NCBI GenBank assembly: GCA_012295275.1
Contig: CM022673.1
Span: 30,106,973-30,134,472 of the forward strand
DNA length: 27,500 bases
Source: Chrysomallon squamiferum
Lineage: Eukaryota > Mollusca > Gastropoda > Neomphalida > Peltospiridae
Direction of reading: 5' to 3'
Shown here one piece after another: positions 1 through 12,352 of this stretch. The translations under genes and the position numbers were made by a program. How positions within the stretch are numbered: the stretch's first letter is position 1; the number at the start of each line of letters is the position of its first letter. A model generated the notes under the pieces. The model was given only the letters and a program-made list of their open reading frames with translations. It was not told where the DNA came from and did not search any database.

Positions 1-1185
1 CAGAGTCATAATATGAAAACTTTATTTTCAGTAAACAGACACAAACACACAAAAAATTAACGTTTAGACTATCTGACAGATATTAAAATAAACATTAAGA
101 TGACAGTGTAAAAGATTACAAAAATCAAGTCACCTTTCAAATGTTAAGAAACGTCAAAGAAAACGTGTTTTGCTTCTCAAATATATTGAGAACTGCGACT
201 AATTAAGCCGGTTTTTCTTCCTGAAAAAATCTAAAATGTCTTCATTAAAAATAATATTTTTTAAAAGATTATGTTCTCTGCAATTCGAATAATTTAATCT
301 CATTACATAAATCATTAAGCGATTTAATAAGTATACCATCTTACACGAGCGCGCGCACTTTCTCACAGAGGTACACAGAGAGATAAACAGACAGGCGAAT
401 ACACGGATCTGTGTCAGATAAATAAACAGATAAATAGAAATTCACATTCACAACTAGATGCATACATAGTGCATACAAGCAAACAAATATACATATATAG
501 ATATACAAATACAACATACAAACAAACACTTACATACATACATACATACACATACGCATACATGCACGCGCATATACGTTTGTCTTCATAGCTGAATGGT
601 GTTGATGAACGCACCCGGAGAGCGAGCGAATGATTGCATTTGAACATCTGTAGTCTCGGAAACTGACTTCTGTGAGGTTATGACAGGACTTCGAATTTCT
701 GAGCTAGTTGTATTGCCCAAAAATACAGATTGTAATCTGACTTAACTTCCTAAATATATACATATGTAAATATTGGGAACATGTACATGACATACACAAA
801 CACACAAAAACATACACATTCAGTCAAAAAAGGGGTTTATCTTATTTATAATTTACTCTTTTATGTTCTTCGTAATACAACAGCCACTAATTTGAAAACT
901 ATACAGATATATAAAACGTAAACAAAAAGGGCTTTCTTATCAATAAATAATGATCAGAAACAAAGATATTTCTCTCGAATGTCATTTCATTTCGTTAGTT
1001 AGGATAAGCACAGAAATACTTCAAAGAGATTGTATGTCGGTTAATGATGTTTACCGAAGTCTTATTTTTTTGAAGTTGTTTCTGGTATATTTTTTAGACA
1101 GAATAATATTGAAGTAATTCTATGAGCAAATTGTGTACGTTAAAAAAAAATTAAAAAAGAGAGATTTTTATGGCTGAAAATAATG
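1..1185. other. Non-coding AT-rich DNA
   Basis: No exon-like frame is seen. It holds a CATA-type degenerate tract (about 470-565) and a small mixed-composition patch at 585-690. Confidence 0.6.
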
Positions 1186-1322
1186 AATAATAATAATAAT
1201 AATCATATATTATTATTATTATAATTATTACAATATAAATATTATTGTTATTGTTGTTGTTGTTGTTATTATTATTATTATTATATTATCATAATTATAA
1301 TTATTATTATTATTATTATTTT
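1186..1322. repeat. (AAT)n/(ATT)n tracts with inverted symmetry
   Basis: AAT repeats flip into ATT repeats around CATAT (1204-1208), making a perfect 14-bp stem (1190-1203 with 1209-1222). TTG and ATT trinucleotide tracts follow to 1322. Confidence 0.85.
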
Positions 1323-2019
1323 TTAAAACGTACAAGAAACTTATTAAGGTCTGATTTTCAGATTTGATTGATACATAATATCAGAGATGACAGAACTTTT
1401 AGAGATTGAACTTGGGGATAGAAACGTCTCACTTCTGTTTTATTAAGTGCACCTACTTGCATCCTTAGATGACTGTATACAAAACGTGTTTTCAGTGATT
1501 TATTGTTATTTTCTGTCTTTATTTTCTCGAATCTAATCACAAAATCTTTATAATCTCAGTAAATCTTCCAACTTACGTCATAACTCGCTGTTTAATCTTC
1601 TGATTCGTTTTGGGATCAGTGTTGATCAACGATGTTTAGATATTAGAAAAGAAAACGCCATTAGTCTTGTATTATTACTAATTTTAAAAACTGTTTGAAG
1701 TTTTAGGCTGAAGAATAATATGATATCCTCTCGGTGAATTCTAAATTACGGTATTTATTTTTATTTAGTTTTTTTGTTCTTGTTTTTATAAATTTAGTTT
1801 TTAAAAGAACTCTTAAAATGCACACAATATTGATATTTCTGTTAATAAAGAGAATGTGAAAGATGTGTTTTATCGTTGACGACTTCTACTTTTATTTTGT
1901 CGGCTTGTTTCCTGATTAAATGCTACGGATGTTGTTTTCTACGATGTATTGATGTGTTATTTTATCCTTTCTCTTTTTCTATCTATTGCGGATATCGTGT
2001 TTTTTTTAAAGTGATATAT
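1323..2019. other. Non-coding AT-rich DNA
   Basis: Nothing recognisable; short open frames have no domain character. Confidence 0.6.
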
Positions 2020-2160
2020 GTATGTATGAATATATGTATTTAAAAAGTATGTATGAATATATGTATTTAAAAAGTATGTATATGAATATATGTATTTAAA
2101 AAGTAAGTATGAATATATGTATTTGAAAAGAATGTATGAATATATAAACATTTTAAAAAC
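2020..2160. repeat. 27-bp minisatellite, about five copies
   Basis: Units of the form GTATGTATGAATATATG followed by TATTTAAAAA start at 2020, 2047, 2074 (29 bp, two bases inserted), 2103 and 2130. Later units are more diverged. The minus strand reads open across it as a Tyr/Phe/Leu-rich repeat, which is a product of the tandem structure. Confidence 0.9.
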
Positions 2161-2235
2161 TTTAATAAAGAACTTTAGAAAGGAAATAAGAAATAGTGAA
2201 AAAAGAAAAGAACCGAGCCATATCTATCTATGAAT

Positions 2236-2724
<489 letters not shown>

Positions 2725-3383
2725 TTATATATGAGAATGATGTTGATAGTAATAATAATAATAATCATAATGTTGATACTGATTATTATGACAATAGTTA
2801 TCGCCCACACATCGCATTTTAAATTTATCTCATTGGCACTGTATTTAAGGGCTGATCCGTAAAAGAAGGACGAAATCGTTGTGGTTAATATGAATTACAA
2901 GTATGTACATATGTATGTATATGTGTGTGTTTGTTTACGTGTATAAACCAATTAGAAGAAGAAACAATCACGATCGGCAGACAGATCTTATAAAACTTTA
3001 TTTAAAGTCAGTTTACCTACCATACTACTCAAAATTAACTTCAGGAATATTTGCATTTTAAGTTTGTAGAAAAACAAAAATCTCGTGCTCCCACGTCAAT
3101 GACGTTACTATTTAGGCGCCATTCCCAACATAACCCCCGGCTTATCTGGGAACAAAAGACAACGCCACCTTCATTTGTGCATCATTGTCTGATATTTCTG
3201 TTTCCGTATAGCTCTCGGATACCCTTGCAGTGTCAGTGTAACAAAGCATAATTATTGTTGACTCGGCGGAAATTAGCTTTTTCAATGGGTTGAATTTAAT
3301 TGTCAATGACCATTATGAGACACAAGAAGACTCGGCTTAAGGCAGTTCGTGAAGCAGTTTGCGTTTCTAGCATCTATAGGATA
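2725..3383. other. Non-coding DNA between the TCTA array and the nested element
   Basis: A less AT-rich patch at 3075-3245 contains ATGACGTTA and GGCGCC, and a 66-codon frame with no recognisable features. Confidence 0.55.
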
Positions 3384-3468
3384 TATTTGTTTATTCAATA
3401 CTCTAACTAGCTGAATATACGTACCACTGGCTCATATATAGATGCCGTTTCCGCACAGTCAAATCCAT
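3384..3468. repeat. Left arm of an inverted-repeat element (MITE-like)
   Basis: Read as given, this arm matches the reverse complement of 4321-4400. Shared blocks in the same order are a 14-base match starting TATTTGTTTATT, then CTAACTAGCT, then ACGTAC, then TATATAGAnGCCGTTTCCG, then CAAA near the inner end. Small gaps separate the blocks. The two arms enclose a TA microsatellite and the Tigger-like element. I cannot assign a family. Confidence 0.7.
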
Positions 3469-3483
3469 TATTTTATTAAGAAT

Positions 3484-3496
3484 ATATATATATGTG

Positions 3497-3556
<60 letters not shown>
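3484..3556. repeat. (TA)n microsatellite inside the inverted-repeat element
   Basis: A near-pure TA dinucleotide run, with a TGTGTGAA interruption near its left end, lies directly against the left end of the Tigger-like element. TA-rich DNA is the preferred target of Tc1/mariner/pogo transposases, which insert at TA. A short TA stretch continues on the far side of the element (from about 4314), consistent with one microsatellite split by the insertion. Confidence 0.85.
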
Positions 3557-4306
3557 CAGTGGTACCTTGACTTACGAGTTTAATTCGTGCCTTGACCGAG
3601 CTCGTAACTCAAATTTGCTCATATATCAGATCAATTTTCCAAATGAAATTAATTGAAATATCATTAACCCGTTCCAGTCCCGCAAAAACCACCCCAATTT
3701 ATTGTAATGTGTTTTTAAATAAGAAAAATGTATGTATAAATGACAAATATTATGTAAAAACTAAATAAAAGAGACTGCAAAGAAATAAATTGGATTTGTA
3801 AAGTGTGCAGGATTAGGATTTCTCCATCGTTTCATGGACAGAGGTCCGCAGCTGAAAAATTATTTTAACGCCTATGGCTGGAATCGTAAAAGTACCTCGC
3901 TCGCTCGTACTGTCAAGCCATGTTGACTACGCGCACACCTCGCTGATGTTTTTCTATGATTTCATGCTTTAGTTCAATGGACATCAACCGCTTCTTCTTC
4001 TCAGCACTGTCCTTTGCACTCACTCTCTTAGGGTCCATGGATATTAGGCAAAATACTTCACAAAACGCGAGCACAACACTACAGAGATGCTTCCACGGCG
4101 AGGTAACCAAGTGCAACCAAACGAATGAGACGCAGGATGCTGGGCGGATGTTATTTTGTTCACTGCGCCAACTGGCGGGGAAAAGTATCTGAAGCTCGCT
4201 CGTAACTCGGAATTTGGCTCGTAACTCAAAGCAAAAAATCGCCCAAGCGACTGCTCGTAACTCAGGAAATTCGTAAGTTCGAACACTCGTAAGTCGAGGT
4301 ACCACT
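3557..4306 (-). mobile_element. Non-autonomous Tigger/pogo-like DNA transposon (about 750 bp)
   Basis: The left end starts CAGTGGTACCTTGACTTACG and the right end is its inverted partner, closing with CGTAAGTCGAGGTACCACT. The CAGTGGTACC terminus is typical of Tigger elements of the Tc1/mariner superfamily. The base before the left end completes a TA dinucleotide. The right end has lost its final G and the expected flanking TA is not clean, so the copy has decayed at that end. Inside is a 41-codon stub matching the Tigger DNA-binding N-terminus on the minus strand; most of the transposase, including the DDE catalytic part, is missing. The element must have depended on a full-length relative to move. 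Confidence 0.8.
3913..4038 (-). pseudogene. Remnant of Tigger-like transposase, N-terminal 41 residues
   Basis: From the ATG at 4038 the minus strand reads MDPKRVSAKDSAEKKKR, then a segment with ELKHEIIEKHQRGVRVVNMA, then a stop at 3913-3915. The ELKHEIIEKHQRG pattern matches the start of the CENP-B/Tigger (Psq-type) helix-turn-helix that binds the transposon ends. Full transposases of this family run to several hundred residues, so this is a truncated stub. An internal deletion joins the HTH start to the non-coding 3' part of the element. The frame is open further upstream to 4305 but has no ATG that fits better. Confidence 0.7.
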
Positions 4307-4320
4307 TTCTCTCTATATAT

Positions 4321-4400
4321 ATGATTTTGATTGTACGGAAACGGCGTCTATATACGGCGTACGTGTGCTAAGCTAGTTAGGGTAAATGAATAAACAAATA
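4321..4400. repeat. Right arm of the inverted-repeat element (MITE-like)
   Basis: This is the inverted partner of 3384-3468, sharing CGGAAACGGCGTCTATATA, GTACGT, AGCTAGTTAG and TGAATAAACAAATA on the plus strand. Similarity fades outside 4400 and 3384, which probably marks the element ends. No obvious target-site duplication was found by eye. Confidence 0.7.
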
Positions 4401-5945
<1,545 letters not shown>

Positions 5946-6080
5946 GTCGTTATTATTATTATTATTATTACTATTATTATTATTAATATTATTGTTGTTG
6001 TTGTTGTTGTTTTTGTTTTCGTCGTCGTCGTAATATTTTATTGTTATTGTTGTTGTTGTTATTATTATTATTACAAAAAA
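5946..6080. repeat. Compound TTA/TTG/GTC trinucleotide tract with poly(A)
   Basis: Alternating ATT, GTT and CGTCGTCGT blocks lead into a purine-only run of A with occasional G. The frames are open on both strands as low-complexity translations. Confidence 0.85.
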
Positions 6081-6221
6081 AAAAGAAGAAAAAAAAAAAA
6101 GAACCAGCTTCACAAGCTTCTCTTACAGTTAGCTAAAAGGGATATTTTATATAAATCTCCTAATAGACTGAAAACTTGACATGTATTATTAAACTTAACA
6201 TCAGAGGCTTCAGTAAAGGTT

Positions 6222-6600
6222 GAATTATTATGATAATAAAACTAATACTAACAACAACGTCAACACCAACAAAAACAATAATGATAATAACAATAACAAC
6301 AATAGTAAAAAATACTATTATTATTATTATTATTATTATTATTGTTATTGTTGTAAAATGATTGCAATTTTGGAACATTTAGTAAAGATAATTATAGTAA
6401 TTGGAGAAACATTTCTGGTAGTTATAGTAGAAATAGATGAATCAGTAATAGTTGCTGTAGTTGAAGCTGTGTCAGACGTAGAAATATTTAGACTAAGAGT
6501 AGCAGTAGCAGTAGCATTTGTAGAAGCAGTATTAGTAATAGGAGTTGTAACAATACAGCAACAACAACAACAGTAACGAAAACAATAATAATAGCAATAA
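6222..6600. repeat. Degenerate trinucleotide tract (AAC/AAT, TTA, GTA, CAA)
   Basis: AAC/AAT repeats give way at AATAGTA-AAAAA-TACTATT to ATT repeats, so the two halves are partly self-complementary. From about 6380 to 6550 the sequence is a worn GTA/GCA tract, ending in CAACAACAA. The 118-codon open frame comes from the three-base period. Confidence 0.75.
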
Positions 6601-6897
6601 TAACAATAATAAAGATAAAGGAATTAAGAAAAAACCCCAAAACCCCAATTTGATCGGAATTACAATCTTAAATACCTACGTCTTTTTCTTAGGGCATCTG
6701 CCTCATTTCTGCATTAAATATGAAAAATGGTAAATACTTTAATGTGATGACATACAGCCTGCGGTAGTTGTAGAAAAAGGATATTAAGTATGGATAATCT
6801 GAGCTTTGTGCGTTATTCAAGGGAAAAAGAAAATAGAACACCACTTAAAGATACACCGCTACATCCTTTTTTGCTTTATTAAAAATAGTACTATTAT

Positions 6898-6990
6898 AAC
6901 TGCTGCTGCTGCTGCTGCTATTACTACTACTGCTACTACTACTACTATCACTAGTGTTGCTGCTGCTGCTACTACTGCCACTACTATATT
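6898..6990. repeat. CTG/CTA trinucleotide tract
   Basis: CTGCTGCTG blocks alternate with CTACTACTA, giving an Ala/Thr open frame on the plus strand that I do not consider coding. Confidence 0.9.
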
Positions 6991-7699
6991 AACAATAAGA
7001 GATAAAAGCTACCACAGAGAATAATAGGGGAACAAATAGTGCTGTTTGAATCCGTGGCAGTCGTCTGTTTTTCTGTCACTGGTAAAATGTACTATTTACA
7101 TGTAAAATTTCTAACATGAACCCACTAACTGCTACATTTTAAAGTTAAGAAAATATAAAAAAAAAAAAATAACTTTATCATTATGCAATTGCTTCAAAGC
7201 AAATTATTACCAAAAAACCAACAAAAAAAACCCCAACACGATACAGAATGAAATACAAAGAAACAAAAATTAGTAATAAAGTGGACAAAGAAAATTAATA
7301 ATGGACAAATTATAAAAAAACAACAACAAAAAAAAACAAAAACGAAATTAAGGAAAAAAAAAAAAAGAAGGTAGGTAAAGCGTAAAAGAAAGTTAAGGAA
7401 CAAAGAAAGAAAAGATGATACTAAAAGAAGATAAAAACAGATGTAAGATTAGTACTTGTCTTGTGATATAAAGATCAAAAGGCTCGAGTTGCGACGTTTT
7501 CTAGACAGTTTTCATCATCTAGGAATTACAGCAGGGACTTAGTGTCGTCTACCTGTTTCCTTTTTTGTATCTCTAAACATTAAGTCTGATATTGTTAATA
7601 CTCTACATTCCGTTGTTTCTCTGTGTTATGCTTTATGTGAATGTCGGGAGGAAATGGCATGTGTATATGTTTCTCTGTATTTATATGAGTTTTTAATGC

Positions 7700-7704
<5 letters not shown>
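6991..7704. other. Non-coding DNA with A-rich stretch
   Basis: 7155-7440 is almost wholly A with scattered C and G on the plus strand, giving Phe-rich minus-strand frames. No gene is seen. Confidence 0.6.

Positions 7705-7783
<79 letters not shown>
7705..7783. repeat. (TC)n microsatellite
   Basis: An uninterrupted 79-base TC run, followed about 60 bases later by the AAT tract. Confidence 0.98.
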
Positions 7784-7786
<3 letters not shown>

Positions 7787-7843
7787 AAATAAATGAAAAT
7801 CCAGTTTATCATTTTCATTTGCTGTTCAAGTACTATAACACCG

Positions 7844-7909
<66 letters not shown>
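7844..7909. repeat. (AAT)n microsatellite
   Basis: A pure AAT run of 66 bases, read as poly-Asn or poly-Ile depending on frame. Confidence 0.98.
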
Positions 7910-7910
<1 letters not shown>

Positions 7911-8707
7911 GAACAAGAAAATGTAGTATAAAAATTCATGCCGGACACAAAATATGTGTTGTGGGTAACTCTTATTAATAGTTCAGTGTATTTATAGTTT
8001 TGTTTGCGTGATTTAACCTTTTATTAAAAGAAATGTTCACCTTTCAGTTGATTGCGTGAGCTTCAAGTAGAGAATGCTTCCGGTTAAGCGTGTCCCAGTG
8101 TATTACCGACCTGGCGCCTACGTCACTGGGAATAACCTAACTCGATGTTAGACGTTCTCACCAGACTGTTTAATAAGCAAGTCTTCTTTACTGATATTTT
8201 CATTTTATTTTAAACGAATTCTTAAAAATCACTTTTTGATTATACCAAGGAATATTAATGCACATTTTGGTAAGCAACTGACAAATCCTCAGATATTACG
8301 TATTTTGATATAAAAAATTATTTATACAACACAGCTAAGAACTACACCAATCGTTAAACCTGACAATGAGATGAACAGGTTAGAAATAACTTGCAGTGGG
8401 TTATAATTCCTTACATTTACGTAACCAGTGACTGACGTTCACCTAACCTAGAGAATAACAGGGTATCTAAAAGATGCTTTATACTATAAAAAATTGAAAG
8501 ATATTCTACATTTAGGCATTATAAACGCTATCAGGAAAATCACCATGAACTGAGATTAAAAGTTAAACCTTGGCATGCAAGGTGCGGACTTAATTGTTAA
8601 TTGGATAGATATGTTTAACATTACTTTAACTATTAACCTTCTTTGGTTGTCTTTTATTTTCTTGTTTTAAAAGCTGCAAGATTACTCTTGTCCATTAGTG
8701 CCAAAAC

Positions 8708-8708
<1 letters not shown>

Positions 8709-8738
<30 letters not shown>
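8709..8738. repeat. Poly(A), 30 bases
   Basis: A pure run of 30 A preceded by CCAAAACC. It could be the tail of an old retroposon, but I found no flanking target duplication or recognisable body upstream. Confidence 0.9.
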
Positions 8739-8739
<1 letters not shown>

Positions 8740-9598
8740 ATAAGACGAAAACAACAAAAACAAACAATCTCTAATATAGAACTTTCCAAAAAAAATAAAA
8801 AGCGTACTAAATGGTTTTTGATAAACAGTACTGTATCAGTGGTTGGTACTGGAATTAAAACGGATTATTACGAAGGCATGACCTTTAAAATTAAGTCATA
8901 GGACTTCTCCAAGTAAGGTAAATAGCCCACCTCACATTCTGATGCGGACTGAACAGGTAAGGCGAATGGGAGATATTAATGTGTTACTTTCATGTTAGAT
9001 ATTGCACAAATAACAATTTAAAAAAAAAATTCTATTCTTTTAACGAGACATCATTAATTTTATTCGTAGACATAAAGAACACAAAAATATCTTCAAAGAC
9101 AAATTTCGTTTTTATCTTAACACGACTCCAATATAACGATTTTATTTGCTGTCATTACGAGTGACATGTTTTCTGTTCTGTTCGGTTGCAAGAATCAAAG
9201 CAGAAAATTAAAGAAAAGATTGAATTACGTACAGTCTTTAGCCACAGGTTTTAAATTAATCGACGAACCTTTAACGACACACCATAAAGAAAGACTGTAA
9301 AGAATTTATGAGCAATTTACCTGAATATATTTAAAAGAATAATTAAAAAGAGAGTATAAAGATCAGTAACAAAAAGTAAATATACCAGGTTAACAAAGGA
9401 TTTGTTGAACTCCATCAAGAACATTTTTATTAAAAAACGGTTCTTCTCAATATCAGTAATATTCTGCAGTTTGCTGGGTTCTTCTTTTTAACAATTAATT
9501 TGAGCACGAAAACAGGATGATTTTGAGATATTTTTAACATTTGGTCTTTGATCTTCACTCTACCTTTGTTTTATGTATCTTGTGTTATATTTTTCTTC

Positions 9599-9603
<5 letters not shown>

Positions 9604-9630
<27 letters not shown>

Positions 9631-9631
9631 T
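9604..9631. repeat. (GT)n microsatellite
   Basis: An uninterrupted GT run in otherwise AT-rich non-coding DNA. Confidence 0.95.
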
Positions 9632-10372
9632 TGTATGCATATGCATCTGTTATTATGAATTACATTGGTAGATATTGTTCAGTTTCATGAAAGGAAATAA
9701 CAAGGGTCTAATGTTGGTTCGTTGATCTCTTCCCTCCGAAAAACATATTGTGAAATGAAATAGAAATAATGCTAATGTTCAAGATTCATAACTTTACGGC
9801 CTCAAATGACCACCAAATCTCAGCTGTTGACGGAAGGATTAAAAACTGTGAATAAATGACACGTTAACTTCAGAGACACATTCCACTGCGTTATACTATT
9901 TAAAAACGTACACTGTAATGCTGTATTACGCATTTCCATTTACCATAGCATGTTAATTACCTATTTACATAAAAATGAATTAATTTTCAGAAAAATAATA
10001 AATCGAATCCGACTTAATTAGAGATTTCTCGATACCTCACTTCAACTAAGTACGTCATAGATTCGTGATAATGCATTAAAACTAAAATTTAAGAGCGTTA
10101 AAAGAAATATAATAATAATAAATTAAATAAACAATAAAACGTCAACAACACAACGACGACATAACAGATTTTAATAAGATGAAAATGGCTTTAATTTCCT
10201 GTATTGAACGGTTTTGGTATACGTTACTTCTCAGTTATCATATATACCTTATTCTTTATTAAATTAAGTATTCGATAAAGTCTTAAACTATCAACACATT
10301 ATAAGCTTATAATTATCGAGTCAGTCATAAATTATCTTGAATAAAAATTGTTATAAAGGAAGAAATGTTGAG

Positions 10373-10484
10373 CGCCACTCCTCGGCTGTTATTAAGATCA
10401 GGTCACGTGGGCTGGTTCGGAACACTGCCCACTGAGAATGAATCGTCCTGGACTTGGCCTAGCGCTCTGTCCACCTTCAGTATT
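10373..10484. promoter_or_regulatory. GC-richer patch with a TCACGTGG E-box
   Basis: This patch contains GGTCACGTGGG (10401-10411), a CACGTG E-box of the USF/MITF kind, in DNA noticeably richer in G+C than its surroundings. It holds no coherent open frame. It may be a regulatory element or an old transposon fragment. Confidence 0.25.
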
Positions 10485-10831
10485 CATATTTTGGTACTGA
10501 TGCAGTTTTAATGATGACTGCAAAGTGTATGCGATATATTTATGCATTAAATATTATTAGTACAAACAGAATTAGTCTTATTAGTCTGTGATAACTAAAT
10601 GTGGTAGATTCAGTGATATATAGGTTTAACAGAAAAATAATCTTAATCACTCTCCTCTTCATTATTTTTTGATCATCATAATCATCATCAACATCATCGT
10701 CGTCGTTATCATAATAACTGTTCTCTTTATTTATAAGAATAGTCTCTGAAATTTTTATTTAACACATTTTATCAACTTCTGCCTTCGCAAAAAGCAAATT
10801 AAAATAAATAAACAAACACACAAACATACAA

Positions 10832-10872
10832 ATAAACAAACAAACAAACAAACAAACAAACAAACAAACAAA
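10832..10872. repeat. (CAAA)n microsatellite
   Basis: About nine CAAA units follow an irregular AAATAAAC stretch. Confidence 0.95.
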
Positions 10873-11108
10873 TTCTTTACTCCAGAAAAACAAAATATAT
10901 TCAGATTCGCACAAATGAGTTTTGAAACAGGTAAGTAAGCATCTAGCGCGATACCTTTTTTATATTATTTATTTATTTATTTTCATTATACACACAAATA
11001 TATAAACACATTTATTTTGTTTTTTTCTTGTTAGATTTTTCTTTTTTCTTTTTTTAAATTCTCTTCACTTGTTTCTTTTTCCTCTGCATACAATTTTGAG
11101 AGCTGCTC

Positions 11109-11390
11109 TTAACGTCATATCACGTTGCACTTTTATGGACGCTGTAAATCACTGTCAATGATGTCTGATTCGCACGATGACGTTAATTGAGTGTCAAACA
11201 GTGAACCTATCACGGCCGCAAATCGACAAGATGTAAATCAATATAATTCGTGTAGAAAACATTATCAGACTAAATTATCTTATGCAGATAAACTGAAAAC
11301 TGAGATTAGCATATCCCTTTCAATTTCTGTGCTATCTGTCTTACAAAGGCACTCCATTGCCGGTTCTCTACTCAGATCTGATGACGTTAA
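11109..11390. promoter_or_regulatory. Candidate regulatory cluster: three ATGACGTTAA sites
   Basis: The ten bases ATGACGTTAA occur at 11177-11186 and 11381-11390 on the plus strand and at 11109-11118 on the minus strand. TGACGT is the core bound by CREB/ATF-type factors. The surrounding base composition is less AT-rich than the flanks. Function is inferred from site clustering only. Confidence 0.35.
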
Positions 11391-12261
11391 CAGCTGTCAT
11401 TTTACTTGTTACCTTGCGTTATACTTGCTTGCTTTGTAATCTTACATAATCTTGGATACATGTTAATAAACACATTGTGCTGGTCTGGGCGCTTTGACGA
11501 ATGGTTGATTTCAACACGGAGAACATCAACTAAACAACGAAATCCTGCTGTCTGGCTGGTAATTGAATGCTGGACGCGTCGAGAATAAAAAAATGCTTTG
11601 GACAAAATAATTCACTGATTCATTGACTACAAAAATGTGAATCGTTCTTCGTAAATCTTGTTATACGAATACGAATTTCAGTTTAATAAAAAAAAATTTC
11701 AGGAAGATTTATTTATTTATTTATTTATTTATTCATTCATTAATCGTCATCACAATTATTATCAACACCAACATAACCACAACCATGATCATCAGCATCA
11801 TCGTTATTCTTATGATTCTAACTAAATAAAATGCACTACAAGTCTTCATTTCGCCTGTTATTAAATGTTTTAACCGAGCATATTATCAAAGTAAATCACA
11901 GATATAAAAATCTGCAATATCTTATATTGTCACCTGACAGGAGATATATAAAAGACAGAATTAGTTGTTAACACGATCACCAATATCGCAATCTGATTCT
12001 GTCACATCTAGAACTAATTTCACTGTTACGTTATCTCGACTGATAAAACGACAGATAAAAGACGTTCTGGGACGGGTTTAGTAATTTAGATCAATGCTTG
12101 AGTGAATGTTAAGTAGCGCAATTATTTCTTATGATTCAATCTTGAAATGAAAAAGGATTAAGCTGAATGAATGACAGCACGAACGAATGAAGAATAAGAT
12201 ACTTTTAGTGACATTTGAATACATTGTATAATAATGCTTATTAATATCAAATTTATTATTA
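11391..12261. other. Non-coding DNA, balanced then AT-rich
   Basis: 11400-11605 is open on both strands (about 60-67 codons) with balanced composition. Neither translation has a recognisable domain and no good splice signals frame them. The rest is AT-rich. Confidence 0.5.
11711..11745. repeat. (TTTA)n then (TTCA)n tract
   Basis: About seven TTTA units pass into TTCATTCATT, then into degenerate CATCA-rich DNA to about 11810. Confidence 0.9.
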
Positions 12262-12352
12262 AAACAACAACAACAACAATAATAATAATAAAAAATAACA
12301 ATAATGATGATGATGATGATGATGATAATAATAATAATAATAATAATAACTG
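12262..12352. repeat. Compound CAA/TAA/TGA trinucleotide tract
   Basis: CAACAACAA, then AATAATAAT, then GATGATGATGATGAT, then AATAATAAT in sequence. The minus strand reads open as Leu/Ser/Val/Ile runs. Confidence 0.92.

Larger units (their letters stand above)
7910..10372. other. Long non-coding AT-rich stretch
   Basis: Apart from the poly(A) at 8709 and the GT run at 9604, a patch at 8085-8155 contains CCCAGTG and CACTGGG as a 7-bp inverted repeat enclosing GGCGCC. No exon-like sequence is evident. Confidence 0.55.

Noticed and set aside
589-650. tRNA-like A box TAGCTGAATGG at 589-599
   Set aside because: The sequence at the expected B-box distance (TTTGAAC) is a poor match and no tRNA fold can be drawn.
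3049-3251. A 66-codon plus-strand frame in a GC-richer patch
   Set aside because: No recognisable protein features and no splice context.
6631-6652. Telomere-like AACCCCAAAACCCC
   Set aside because: Only two short units in A-rich DNA; not the animal TTAGGG type and not an array.
7654-7978. Frames with Leu/Ser, poly-Asn and poly-Ile runs
   Set aside because: These are translations of the TC and AAT microsatellites.
11402-11605. Open frames of 60 and 67 codons on opposite strands
   Set aside because: No domain, signal or splice evidence; both strands open together points to composition rather than coding.
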